DNA of 64,000 bases from Phoronis australis (taxonomy: Eukaryota > Phoronida > Phoronidae), in the NCBI GenBank assembly GCA_002633005.1, contig NMRA01000772.1, positions 77,812 to 141,811 of the forward strand, given 5' to 3'. Position 1 is the stretch's first letter. Every line of letters starts with the position of its first letter. The notes under the pieces are model-generated. The model saw only the letters and a list, made by a program, of their open reading frames with translations. It was not told the DNA's origin and ran no database searches. Below are positions 13,532 through 27,100 of this stretch, piece after piece. The position numbers were made by a program, and so were the translations under genes.

Positions 13532-14100
13532 CTTGGAAATCTAAGCGAACATGCTCTCGAGGTCGTTTGCAAATGCTCGCGAGCACTAACATAAACACAG
13601 CTGTTCAGGGCGAGGGCGCTCAAATCGCTCACGGGCACTCACTCTATTGAACATGCTTCTGAAGTAATAGTGAAGTTAGTCAAGTTGGGACATCATTCTA
13701 CGGTTCTACATAACCTTACCGCAAGAGTAAACTAAGGATCATCTCAAATGGACAAAGTTTTTTGATGGGTAAATCTGAACTCATTGGGGTCTCTGGTTTT
13801 CAGTACAATAATTTTCACTTAAAATTTATCACCTGCAGCTCGTGGCGCTGTCTGTTGGTGAAATACATTGACTATCAGCCTAAACTCAGCTATTCACCAA
13901 TGACCAATAGCTTGGCTGATGAACCAGCTCATCAACCAAATTAACACACCAGCCCTTCAAAATTGGTTTAAACTTACATCAAAACTCTTAGGGTTACCTC
14001 TTGAATTGTTCCATAGTCAAAAAGAATGAGCAAAGTGTTCCCGATCACTACCAAATTCACCACATAACGTTGTTTTGAGTTCTAAACTTCATGGTTTATC

Positions 14101-14130
14101 TAGGTCACTTGACTGTAGTCAAGTGACCTA
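14101..14130. repeat. Near-perfect 30-bp palindrome
   Basis: Two 14-bp arms (TAGGTCACTTGACT and its exact reverse complement) surround a 2-base centre. The arms contain AGGTCA/TGACCT nuclear-receptor-type half sites and TCAAGTG motifs. It lies about 570 bp upstream of the Myb/SANT-like start codon. Function is not shown. Confidence 0.7.
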
Positions 14131-17100
14131 ATTATCGGACATTTTGCAATTTAATTGAAAATACTACATCAAGTGAAATCGTTTCCTGATCACAGAATGT
14201 AGCAGATTGGCACTCTGTAAATGCTTTCTTTACCTAACTTACCTCACCGCCAGTAACTCAGTGCTGTTCGGACTAGTAAAACGACAGGCCAGTCCAACAC
14301 ACAGAGCAGCAAAAGCACACCTTCAGTTTCCGGGGCTCTGGAGCGCCACCTATTCAGATTTCTGAGTAACATTATGGATATCGAAGCTGTGCGTGAACTT
14401 GGATTCGAATATATATTGGGCAATCAGGTGAAATATTTTTGTTCTGTGTAAAGAATTTTTGTAATTATTGGCCTTATAATCACTCATTTTCTCCTTTACC
14501 ATAACTCGTGTCAAAGAATCGGAGGAATTTGTGATTGGTTAAAACAGTTATTGTTTGGTGCTGAAATTTTACGTTATTTTATTAACATATAATTTGGTTC
14601 AGTGCAGTGCAAATTTTTATCCGCGTGAACGTGATTATTTGAGTGAACTTGTCAAGTTTCCTCATGTATTCCAAGTTTATGCATAAGCGATCTTGAGATA
14701 AGCAAGATTCCAAGTTCACGCACAGCATCATCACTATGAATGCCCGATGGTCATCATGATGATTTTGTTTCAGTGTCGTGACTCGAGCCGGCCTTTATGT
14801 GGTAGGCCCTTGTCTAATATACATGTATATGACGTGCTCATTTCAAACCTTGCAGTACATAAACAATAAAATGAAGTGTCGAAAATTCATTCCCCAGTTC
14901 ACAATGAATAAATGAATATGTGAAATGCACGGAACTTAATCCAATGAAAAGTGCATACTCAGTAGGGGTCAGTGCCGGGAAAAGGCAGTGAAAATCCACA
15001 AAATTTGACAAGTGACTTAACTTGCAAAATGCAAAAAATTTGCGAATCCTTAAAATGCTATGAATTGGATGACCTGAGAAGAACTTTAACAAATCAATGA
15101 ATTTGTAAAGTGAAAAGAATTAATTAGTAACTCAGCGTAAAATGCCGCAAGCATGGGTGAATCCGTAAAATGCAACGTCTTATTGAACATGTAAAAAGGG
15201 ACAAATAAAATTAACCACTAATCTATATAATGGTACAAATTAATTAAGAATTTTTGAATGGATACTACGATTTTATGAGTGCAATGGATTAATGAATCCA
15301 AATAACTGATGCAACGAATTAATGCCGGAATATGTAAGTAACTGCAATTAACTGTGAATCCCGTGCGATGAATTATTGAATCGTGATCATGTTACGAACA
15401 AGTGATTACGTAATATCGTGGAAATTTATAAAAATATATAACATGCTTTTGGAAAATAGAAATATCGTAATTACGACAAATACGTGAGTAGTTGCTGGAT
15501 TTTCGAAATAACCGGCTGTAACTGTGTATTGCATGCTTCAACATCATAGTTCCTGGAATTCCACTGATGTACAGTAGTCTGTACCCTGCATGTCTTTGTT
15601 TATTTTATTTGCATCCACTTCAAACATGCACTGAGACTGTTTCATACATGACAGTGGAGACATAACTAGGCGAAATAGATCGGAGACTTCAGTCACAAGA
15701 CAGCACCAAAATACCCCAGAAGCATTGAAATTACTATGTATGTACTCACAGTACACAATGCCCTTCAATTAACTATTAGTAACATTTACACATGCAATCA
15801 CTAATTGGTTATTCGTTTTATGTTATGTCAGTGTCTGTTTCATTAGATTTTGGCACCAGGATACTTTATACCTTTTTGGTATTAAATGGCTTAACGACAA
15901 GAAAGAGTTTCCAATATGCCAAAAAAGGCTCGCACACAGCTTAAAATATGGTTGGGTCTAATTTTTGGTGTGCGGACCTTTTACTGAAAAAAATCAACGA
16001 AGACCAAGAAAAAAACGTGGCCACTAGGTTCAGGCCTACGGATTGTTCATCCCCGCCGAATTCCTGTGGGCTTTGTGGATTTTTGTCTCGTTTACTCGGA
16101 CTGAAGCGGACCTTTTTGCCCAAATTTGTCAAACTGGGGAGCTCGTTTGAGCCCCCGAGCCCCCCCCGGGTGCGTTCATGCCAAGCAGTGAACAATAATT
16201 TGCCTACATGAAATTAAATTCTATCTGAGGCAGAATGCTCGTCACACACAGAAGAGGATCAGACGTACTCGTTAAAATGTTGGTTCTATAATCGCAAAAA
16301 GTAACCCAAACACGCGATGATAATAGGAAAACGTGGCAAAATCCAAAAGAATTTACCATCTCTCACTAAGTCTAGATCAAATATAAAATCGTACTTGTGT
16401 TCGATTCTGGTGAGAGCATTACAGCAAGTTAAAGTATATACCCTTACCATGGACTTAAAAGTGGCAATCCCAGGCAGTCTGCAAAAGTTGAACTCTGGTA
16501 TTTTTAATGAACAGTTTGGTTGTGGTAAAAAGCCCATTTATTCCGTAAAATTTAAACGGACTAAACAGAAAGGAAAGATCAAAATTTTAAAAAAAACAAC
16601 GCTTTACCAATGTTTACATATATCTGAGATTAAAAAAAAATATTTAATAAGCTAGAGATGTCATTTAAAATCTTATTGTTGAAGAAAAAGAAGAATACCC
16701 TACTCTATATGAAACTTGAACCAATCAGATTATCCACTCATAAAAATAAGCCCCTTAAGACAGAGCCAGAATATTCTCATTAACATCTAACTTGTGCAGT
16801 ACAACCGTGTAATGTTGTTATAACTTTGAATTTGTTTGAGTTTGTTTTGGTCCATTGATCTTCGTGTCATCACTCTAAAATCCTCGGCCATATGTTGCTG
16901 CCATTTTCAAATTAGCGTTGTTGTTACTAAGTTGTTTCTTTATTGAATACTGTCATGAAATCCATGTTCATTTTCAAATTACTTTTAAGGTAGCACGTAG
17001 CATAGTACTATTTAGCTAACAGATTTCAGACAATAATTGTCTTTGTTAACTTGTTTTGTTTTATACGAGCAAGTCCCTTCCAGTATTCACACCATGTTTT

Positions 17101-18650
17101 GTTTATTTCTGTAGTAAACATGCTCACCTTCGGTTCATTCATATATAAAGCATTGCAAGAGACAAGATGATCATTAACACATGTGGCAGAAAAAGTGGTA
17201 GCTGCTTTCTGTATGACTTCGCAGGAGTGAGATATCGGTTAAAATACAACAGAATGAAAAAAAATGTTGAGCGTTACCTAAACAGGAACATCGGAGCTTA
17301 CATGTACAATCACCAGCTGTGGTGATTGGTGCTGTCCTGTTCCCAGCATATTTCTATGTACTGGCTTTCGGGGACCCAAATGAGACTTAAAGTAAGTATG
17401 CGCAGAATTTGACTGCTCGAAGGCAAACACATTTCCTTTATATGTGCCGAATAATGTCTCACGCATTCTCTGTGCAAATTGTCATTAATAATGTCGTGAA
17501 GACGACTAACAAACAAAAAGTATCTCATTTAATGCCATTAAAAGAGTGCGACTTCGTGGAAAAAAATAACCAGCCTTCTGAATTTCTACGGCACTCTAAC
17601 TTTAAAATCCGATGTTTCACCAAAAAGGAGATTTTTCAAAAGTATTTTTGTATAAAACTAATTTTTACGGTTCTTGAGCTCAGCTGAAGAATATAAAAGG
17701 CATTGAAAACTAGATTTTATCAACAAAAGTTTTATGCATAATATTTAAAAACAGCAAAAGTATATTATCTTACCTCGCTCACTTTTGACGGTTTGGTAGC
17801 AATCGTTTCGTGTTTCGGCTTCCACTAACCGTTCGATGTTTTGACCGGGCCAACCGGGAATCATCCGACGATTAAGTCACCACTTGGAATTCATACAATA
17901 ATTCCGTTGGTCCAATGTCCACATTTGTGGACAGCTTAGCAACTGCCACCAACTTCAGGAAATTCTGCGATTGTTTTGTTTCTTGTCCTACTCACTATTA
18001 TTCATTTACATGAATGACACAAGTGACCAAACTAAGCCAACTTACACATGCAAATACAGTATCATTACTCAAGTAAAATAGTTCGCAGTATATTATATAC
18101 CTGTCAAAATATTATATCCACTGTTACGAAAGTAAAATCAAGTTCTAAACAGTGTACGAACGAAAGTAATTTTAAAATGTTTGAAATAAAAAACTAGGAT
18201 ATTTACTGACAATTTCTACAACTTTTGTATTCATACACCGCCTTCATATCAACTGGTCATTTTGTAAAATCATAAGTATTGGGTGTAGAAAAAAATTTCG
18301 ATATTATGTAATACCCTGTTTCTTATACTGTTCTTGTTTTTTCTAACGAAAAGTCTTCAAATAGTTCATAAAAATAATTTATCTAGTGCACAGAATAATA
18401 GGCCTGGCAGCTAACGGCTTGTGGCTAGGTGTCAAGTTCCAATGTTTACTATTTCTACTACTAGTGACAACAGGGGGTTGGTAAGTTGATACTTTCTAGG
18501 TTATAAACAGAACCTGAGTATGAGGGTTGTACTCATGTAGCTGGAGACCAGGCGAGCTTTTCTCATGGATACTATGGACATTTTGTTTTATAATATCGTT
18601 GTCAACTTCGTGTGATTGAAAATATTCTCATTCATGTAACTGCTAAAAAT
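14131..18650. other. Gene-poor interval
   Basis: No exon set with consistent phase was recognised. The interval holds a dispersed repeat at 15955-16170 and otherwise AT-rich unique-looking sequence. A short plus-strand frame at 14374-14427 (MDIEAVREL...) ending at a GTGAAA donor could be a first exon, but no partner exon was found. Confidence 0.4.
15950..16180 (+). repeat. Dispersed repeat, copy 1 (second copy at 59640-59845)
   Basis: Shared phrases, in the same order as at 59640-59845, include 'tctcgttt', 'cggacctttttgccca', 'ggggagctcgtt(t/c)gag', 'cccccgag' and 'ccccgggtgc'. Unequal runs of C or G separate the blocks. No TIRs or coding content were recognised. Confidence 0.6.
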
Positions 18651-18654
18651 TCTG

Positions 18655-18968
18655 CCGCTCTGCCGCTCTGCCGCTCTGCCGCTCTGCCGCTCTGCCTCTG
18701 GTCTTGTGCCGTCTCCGCCACCGGGTGGCTGGTCTTGTGCCGTCTCCGCCACCGGTCTTCAGGGAGCTNGCTGGTCTGGTGCCGTTTCCAGGTTGCTGGT
18801 CTCCAGGTGGCTGGTCTTGTGCCGTCTCCGCCACCGGGTTGCTGGTCTTGTGCCGTCTCCGCCACCGGTCTTCAGGTTGCTGGTCTTGTGCAGTCTCCGC
18901 CACCGGTCTTCAGGTTGCTGGTCTTCTGCCGTCTCCGCCACCGGTCTTCAGGTTGTTGGTCTTCTGTC
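18655..18968. repeat. GC-rich minisatellite (8-bp then ~37-bp units)
   Basis: 18655-18697 is an 8-bp repeat (gctctgcc). From about 18700 a ~37-bp unit built from 'gtcttgtgccgtctccgccaccgg' and 'tcttcaggttgctg' repeats about eight times with internal deletions. A single N at 18770 falls inside the array, suggesting an assembly break. Long open frames through the array in several frames are products of the repeat and not genes. Confidence 0.85.
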
Positions 18969-19042
18969 GTCTCCACTGGGAATCGAACCACTGCCCTTCA
19001 GATTGCTGGTCTTCTGATGTATCCACTGAGCCACTGAGGACT
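18969..19042 (-). mobile_element. tRNA-derived SINE head
   Basis: On the minus strand the piece contains an A-box-like TGGCTCAGTGG and, about 45 bases on, a B box GGTTCGATTCC, in tRNA-like spacing. The stems do not all pair, so it is a SINE-type head and not a working tRNA gene. The minisatellite begins directly downstream on the same strand and its unit resembles this sequence (see findings). Confidence 0.55.
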
Positions 19043-21166
19043 CGATATCTGTGGAATTTCTTTTTGCATCCGTCTGTTGTGTCATACATCCTACGAGCGA
19101 CGTTTCTCCTTTTTGCTCAATATTTGGCCAATTATTTAATCAGCATTTTAGAAGATTACTGAGACTAGCAATATATAGACCTGTGGATCTACTCCCAGTT
19201 GGGGTTTCCGATTTTCCTGAGTTTATTTGATACATTTCACTATTGGCCAACCTTAGCGTAAAAAATATGTTACTTTTTTACCATAGTATCACAAGAATAG
19301 CATTTCTTTTAAAGATCGTCACAAGCAGTTGCTTGTAAGAAATTTGCACATGTTGAACAGGGTGCCGGGCTAGAATTTGTGATGACTGTGTCCATATAGG
19401 CTACTCACAACCATAAACAGTTTTCAGCGTTTTTTGGACTTCAACTTTAGCTCGTAAACCGTTATTGTAAAGAATAAGCAATTGTGAACATAGTCTGTTG
19501 CGTCACCGGCGTCAGTATTCAGCGATTGTTGCCGGGACATTGATAGGTAAATGAGCTTGTGCTGGCCGGGTGCATTCAAATGTTCGACCTGGATGCGGCA
19601 GTCGAGAGCCAGTCGTGACACAGTGTAGACGTGTCTAAAAGCTGTTTAGAGAAAATGGAACATTTGTGTCGACAGTGAAGTCTTGTGACATTCAGCGGAC
19701 AAAGTGAGGACTGCAAGACGATGGTGTTTTAAGTCGGATGCTAAGAGGAAGGCACTGACCACAAGTGCACTGTGCACGAACTGTTGAAATCTCAAGCTGG
19801 CTCAGTAATATTAGTTTGGGTGCCACATGGAGAGTGGTCGACCCAGTTATCAAACTTATTAGCGTTTGTGTGTAAACGTTTGTTATTTTCAGAAGCTTCA
19901 TTAAATATTGTTTCTTTTAAACTAAATTTTTTTCTGCTCAATTGTCTGTGGCAGCTTGGCCTGGCCCGCCTACGTGGCTTACGATCCTATGGCCGCGCTG
20001 ACCTTTGCACCTATTGAATAAATAATATGACACTTTATAAAATTTATAGATGGCTCCAGGTACTTGAAAAGTTTCGAAGTTGAAAGTTGAATCGTTTGAG
20101 TCACATGGTGAATGAAAATGTCCTAATTTCAGCGGAAAAATGCACCCCATTCTTGCACCAAAGGCCTGAAACTTTAGAATTTAACTCAATTACATGTTAG
20201 TGTACCAATCAAACGCTTGAATTTGAAGTGTCTAGCTCAAAATCTGATTGAACCACCGGATTGCTTAGAAAAGTAATGCCTTTGATCTGCCTGTAGAATT
20301 ACACCTGTACAGGGATATTGAAAAGTATTCCTTGAAAAATGTAGGAGAAATAACATTTTGAAAATTAGATGTCCTTTGCACCTATTGACCTCTTCCTATG
20401 CATAATGAGTTAATATTATAGTATATTTTATAAAAAATATAATAAAAAAATTATGAAAACCCGGAATAACCTACGCCTAGACTAAATATTAAAATTATTC
20501 ACTTACATTCTAACTTCACAAGAACAACAACTCTATGAAATAAATAAACAGGCTTTATTTTCATCTAAAACAATAAAGTAGAAAATTCAAAAGCAAAAAA
20601 AGTACAAATTATTTAAAATAACTGGACCAAAATACCAAATATCACATGATAAAATAAAGCCCTAAAGCAAACGTGAATTACAAAGTATTTTGAAGACCAA
20701 ACAAATCAAGTATGGTAAACATCATTAAGCATGGAGATCACTGGTTCATAACAGGAAGTAGTTTTGAAGTGAACATGTCAGACTTTATTCTCAAAACTTC
20801 CTTCAATTCCACACATCATATATATATATTGCCCGGATCTTATAATATAAAAGTAAAACATGAAATTATCCAAAGTAGTAATTGTATCTCCACGTCTTAA
20901 TGTCCATTTCCCAGAATCAGAAAAATTGTTGAAGGACCTTCTGCTGTTGGCAAGAGGGAAAACTACTGCGATGATAAATTCCGCCTCTGCCCTGCTGTCA
21001 TGACAGGGAATTCTGGGACATTTGTCTGAATACTTTTGGCTTGTACTGTATGTTCTCCATTCAAGAGACCACGTAGCAAGAAGCTTCAAACTGGTGTTGT
21101 ACTTCATCTACAGATGCTTGGTTTCCTTCCAAACTGTTGAGTGTTCACTGAACAATATGCAGCGCA
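19043..21166. other. Intergenic plus STEEP1 3'UTR
   Basis: No coding exon recognised. The part from 21166 downwards is probably the STEEP1 3'UTR. AATAAA complements on the minus strand at 20784-20789 and 20554-20559 are candidate poly(A) signals. Confidence 0.4.
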
Positions 21167-24100
21167 TCACTTGTCAATGAGGGTTCCCTTCACCCGGATC
21201 TTTTTAGCTTCCTCACTCTGAAAGAAATAGACTAGCTTTAGCAAGACACAGGGACTTGGTTTATACAAAGCGAGGAAACCCGTGCCTGTGATTTTAGGGG
21301 AAGGAGTACAAACTCCACTTTAAGAAGAAGAACCAGTGAAGATCTAAAACCATACGATCACCACTTGATGATTTATTATAACTTCAAGTGCCACCATGCA
21401 ATTTGTATATGACTTTAAGAACAATTTTCAACATTTTTTTTGAAAACTCACTCATGGTGTTTGTGTGCAGATGGCCTGTTCTAAACTGTTTTCAAAAATA
21501 ACCTGGTTTAAAGTTTACAAATCTTGTTGTGAACAGTTGAAAACCGGATCTAAAAGTCACAACTGTTTACCGTAATACAGTTATAACCCTCTGGGAGGAT
21601 GGTTAACCAAGCATTTGGAAATGTTTTAACCAGAAGTGAACTGTCAGCACAGTTGTATAAGTTATAACCCTTTGTATATATGAAAGGAATTCAATGGCAT
21701 TGACATCTAGCGATTAAAACAAGGAATTTTCGTTTTAACTGTTACAACTCATCGTGTGAACAGCAGCAATTAAATACAAGTAAGTGTCGTAAGTGTGGAA
21801 AAGTTCTAATCTAGTTTAGTTGGTCTGAACACAACATACGCGAACGCTTGACAGGTGGCGCTAGTTAAGAGAACTAGCTTCAGGTCAAAGAAACGTTCAC
21901 ACTACTCTTCACAAGGTGTTGGATTAGCTAATGCTCTTGACCATCTCACACACGCCTCACACCTCTCTAGATACATGGCCCTCACTGCCCAACCTCAGTG
22001 CTCGTGCAAACCACACGTGAATAACGCCTCAAACTAATACAAATACCTCTTCTTCTATTTTCCTCTTCAGTAACCCTTTCCTCAACATCTGTTTTTCAAT
22101 CACCTTGGCATTAGCCGCATACGAGTCGGCAATCTCTTTCTGAAAGCAAGCCGTAATATATCAATTATTACCCCAAGGGTTTGTGTGTGCGTGCGTGTGT
22201 ATGAGTATGAGAATGCGTGCCTGCTTTGGTGCACGTTTTGATGCATGTGTGTGTGCGATAACAGCTGATTTGCAGCAATAACATTTGGTTTGCAGGACAA
22301 TAGTAATTTCTTAAGGGCAAAAGGTTAATGTAATGACCGACCACGAGGGGACGTTTTACAGCAGAATCTTACCTAATTTAGGACACACTACAGGCGCCAT
22401 CTGAAATTCTATTTTCTAATTTTTCACATAAAATATAGATCATCATATTTACACTTTACCATGTTCAAGATTTGTTTGATATCTACCAGCATGCAAAGTT
22501 TTGAAAAATTCTGGGCACTCACAACTATTAAGTAAGAAGATCAGAAGCAATGAGAAAGAGGCTAAATCTGCAATTTTTATCATTTTTGGCCAAAATTGGT
22601 GAGATTTTACAATGAGTATTAAAAGTTCCTGAATTTTGAAATAAAAAAACATCATAAAAAAAGAAAATGAACAAGTAGGTTTACCAATATTTGAACTGTT
22701 TCAATCATTCCAAGACACAGAGTGGCATGAGGTGCTGAGGGACCATTCACAAATATCGCCATTTTCATGAGTGTGCAAAACTTTGTTTAACAAGATTTAA
22801 TAGATGTTCTCTAAAAATCAAATATTCCTGGAATTGTTTTGAAAATGACAGTTAAAATTCAACACATCTCGTCTGCTCATTTTAATAGTCCAGGTCATCT
22901 TTGGCTCATCAACGATGGGGAAAGAAAAAGGAGACGATAAAATCAGTGAAAAGTTACTTCAACGTAAACGTGTCTTCATTTACAAGGGTTGCTACAAAAC
23001 TCGCATCAACTCCATCGTCGCAGGAAGGGAGCACGAGAGGAACAAGCGCACTCCAAATGGAAACATTCAAAGGGGGCAAACATTTCATTTAAGAAGTGTC
23101 AGGTGTCACTTCAAGCTGCCCTTGAACGGATGTTTATTATTTTAGATGTGTCGGGCTATCCAGATGATCTCAACTATACTTTTAAGTAAAAGCAACATAG
23201 GATAACACCATACAAAACTTGAAATTTTGGTTTATAAGGGCAACGACAGAGATTTTTTTGTCATGACCCAAGAACTTAACTGTAAAAATGAAGGCTTCAC
23301 AACACTGAGCCGAATTCTCGAGCAAAAAAGCCTCAACAGAAAATTCAAAGCACACCACTGTAACAAACCAAAAACAAGAAATTACAACAAGTTTCCTGTA
23401 AAACACTTCATGCTGATGCTTCTCCAAATGCGAAACCAGGTTTTACTACTCATCATGGAGCATTTAATTCAGATAACATTCAAAACAATATCCAAGTGAA
23501 TATTTTGTTTAGGGAAGATTTTGGAAAGACTATATGCCCCCCTCAACCAAGAGATAAAGCAAGAATATAAACCTGAATAAGCCTGGATACCTACCGCTTC
23601 TAACTCGTCCTCCTCATCTTCTATGGTTGACACGGTGACAGAGCTGAACTTGCCCATCTCTTTTGTGTGTTTCTTAACCATCACCTGCATGATAACACAC
23701 ACACACATGTATGACAAATGTCTGTATCACCGTTGTACCTTTATGACGTTACGATACAAAACCCATTCAACACAAAACAGGCAGAATACATTGCAAATAC
23801 ACAGCTGATACAAAGGTAATTGATCGTGAGCATTACAGGTTCGGTGTGTCATCAGTGACCCATTGGACACAGAGTGTGACAACTACATTATTACCACCAT
23901 CGCGTTTTTCTTGCAAGACACAAATTTACAAGCATACTCGGGTTGAAGTTGAATGCAAAGCAAACTTAATGGTAGCTTAAGATTATGTAGGACCCTCGAA
24001 AAATGGCAAAATTTGGCAAATTGTAGAACACCGTGTCTTAGAAAGGCCACTTATATACACCGTGCTCTGTGCATTGTATTCTAAATACGTTGTAAGCAAT

Positions 24101-27100
24101 TATTTTTAAAACTTTCCACTTTTGCATCAGGGGCTATCAAAAATAGGCCTTTTATGATTTTTTGAAAAAACTCCAAATTGACATCAAATGAAAATGAAAT
24201 AATTTCGAAAACTGTAACAGCGTTTTTGAGATGTCATGTCATGTGTCAGGTGTCGTGTCCTACGACAAAGATATGACACATGTATTCAAAGAACACATAC
24301 CTTCTTTGGTTCAGCTATTTGACTGTAAACATTGGTCTGCATGTGACCTTCACCTTGTTTCTTCAGAGAACCAGCGACAATAAAAGTCACAGAGGCACCT
24401 TTTTCCTGGTGCTGGTAAAACAACCATAGTCCACATTTCTTGCACTTTTTGCGATACTGACGCTCAATACCCTTAAGTCTGTAATCAAAGTATGTTACAG
24501 TGCTAACATAAACTGAATGGTTTAACATCATTATAGAATGTTTCTTTAAGTTCCACACACTATTCTAAGTTGGTCTTTCTAGCATCTAGAATTGAAATAA
24601 TTATTGGTATTACGGTGTGTACAACGATCAACCAAATTGAATAACATTTTAATAATTTACAAAAAGTCTTTACACAAGAAACAATATTTATTTGAATTGA
24701 TGTTATGTTTTGTAACACAATATCAAACGCCACACAATGAAAGATTTTTGTGTAGTCGCCAACGATCATTTTAGAAAAATGTGGGTATGGGCCAGTTAAC
24801 CCACACGACCTCGAGTCTATGGGCCAATTTGGAGGACCTATGGAGCATGGTAGTCTTTTGTCTTTGTTTGCTTCAATTTTAATGGGCCTGTTGACCAAGC
24901 TAAGCAATCACAGTGCATCAATGAAAGTAATCCTGTGCCAATGGCACAGCGTACGGCCCTTAAATTATCCCTGAGCTACATAAAAGTGACAACGTATCAT
25001 ATATGTATACATATAAGTTGTGAAACTTCAACTGGTAATCAGTGGCAACTGAGCAATACCTTTTTAAATGTATGGTTTCATCAACATCACAGGTGAGTTT
25101 GTGGGCATGCTTTTGTCTGTCAATCACTCTTGCATTGTCCCGCCTTCTTAAGGGAAGTTTCTCCAGTGGGCAATCTAAAATGCAAATGTTAAAGGTATGC
25201 TTATTTAGTCTGGACAACATCTTCAACATACAACACAGGTCTCAAAGTGCATGGTGGTAAAAAAATGTCATCTTAATTCATGTTTAGGTATCAAGAAGCA
25301 AGGGATAGGACTGAATGAGGCAAACACTCCTATATACTTAAAGATGTTGAGGAGCTTTGCAAACATGGCGAAACTGTGCATCAATGAGTATAAAATTTGT
25401 TTTCACAGCTGCAAATCTGACTAGGATAAGCTGATAAAAGTGCCTGTGCTGTACTGTGGCACTATTGCTACCAATAGTACCAATGAAGTCGGAATACCTG
25501 CTGACAAACATGTAGTAATTGCTGAGATTACAAGACCCAGGAGTCCAACCAGCGACCCTGAGTGACTAACAGAGGCTCATATGATTCACAGGAAGCACGT
25601 ATACAAAATCCGGCAGCCTACGGAACAGGCGCGTGACCAGGAAGGTGAACTGTGAACATGAGATTGTCTCGCATACAGGTCATCAATTTCCCTTGGCATG
25701 TTTACCACCACAACCATAGGCGGATTTAGCGGGGGCCCGGGCTCCCCACCTTGACTGCCACAAAAAAAACAGCAAGAGCGTAGGGAAGTGTTGAGTTTAT
25801 TAATTAACCCCGGTAATTAAAATTATACGGCTGAAACAAGATTTAAATGTGTGCAGTTTTAGTGTTTGGGGGGTGGGCTCAGATCCAATTTCAAGTGTCA
25901 AATTTGGAACACGGCGCAATCCTAACAGAATTATGGCTAAGTAGGCCTATAGGCTCTCCTGCGATATCTCAGGCGACCGGCAGTGGCGCTGGGCACNGAG
26001 CAATACCTTTTTAAATGTATGGTTTCATCAACATCACAGGTGAGTTTGTGGGCATGCTTTTGTCTGTCAATCACTCTTGCATTGTCCCGCCTTCTTAAGG
26101 GAAGTTTCTCCAGTGGGCAATCTAAAATGCAAATGTTAAAGGTATGCTTATTTAGTCTGGACAACATCTTCAACATACAACACAGGTCTCAAAGTGCATG
26201 GTGGTAAAAAAATCTCATCTTAATTCATGTTTAGGTATCAAGAAGCAAGGGATAGGACTGAATGAGGCAAACACTCCTATATACTTAAAGATGTTGAGGA
26301 GCTTTGCAAACATGGCGAAACTGTGCATCAATGAGTATAAAATTTGTTTTCACAGCTGCAAATCTGACTAGGATAAGCTGATAAAAGTGCCTGTGCTGTA
26401 CTGTGGCACAGCACAGCACTATTGCTACCAATAGTACCAATGAAGTCGGAACACCTGCAGACAAACATGTAGTAATTGCTGAGATTACAAGACCCACGAA
26501 TCCAACCAGTGACCCTGAGTGACTAACAGAGGCTCATATGATTCACAGGAAGCACGTTTACAACATCCGGAAGCCTACGGAACAGGGGCATGACCAGGAA
26601 GGTGAACTGTGAACATGAGATTGTCTCGCATACAGGTCATCAACTTCCCTTGGCAAGTTTAACACCACCACAACCATAGGGGCCTGGGCTCCCCCCCTTG
26701 ACTGCCGCAAAAAAAAAATAAAACAGCAAGAGCGTAGGGAAATGTTGAATTTATTGATTAACCCCGTTAATTAAAATTATACGGATGAAACAACATTTAA
26801 ATGTGTGCAGTTTTAGTGTTTGGGAGGTGGGCTCAGATCCAATTTCAAGTGTCAAATTTGGAACACGGCGCAATCGTAACACAATTATGGCTAAGTAGGC
26901 CTATCGCCTATAGGCTCTCCTGCAATATCTCAGGTGACCGGCAGTGGCGCTGGGCACTATGACTCCGTTTCTGTCGTCTGCTCCACTGTGCAATGACGAA
27001 AATTACTTCATTTTTTAATGAAATAGGAATCTTTGTGATGATGAAAAAACAGAAGCTGCTGGTAAGATGTCAATTGTAATCGAAGCCTTAGTGAATCACT

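Noticed and set aside
14374..14427. Plus-strand first-exon candidate MDIEAVREL... ending at a GTGAAA donor
   Set aside because: It reads plausibly, but no downstream exon in phase was found and the family is not recognisable.
15941..16211. Opposite-strand 84-aa and 87-aa frames
   Set aside because: They lie in a dispersed repeat also present at 59640 and are mirror images of each other, with no coding signature.
18969..19042. Possible tRNA gene
   Set aside because: A and B boxes are present, but the stems do not pair properly and the sequence runs into a repeat, so SINE head is the better call. The same reasoning applies at 31993 and 37890.
18612..19162. Several overlapping 60-150-aa frames on both strands
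   Set aside because: All are translations of a GC-rich minisatellite; the open frames come from the repeat unit.
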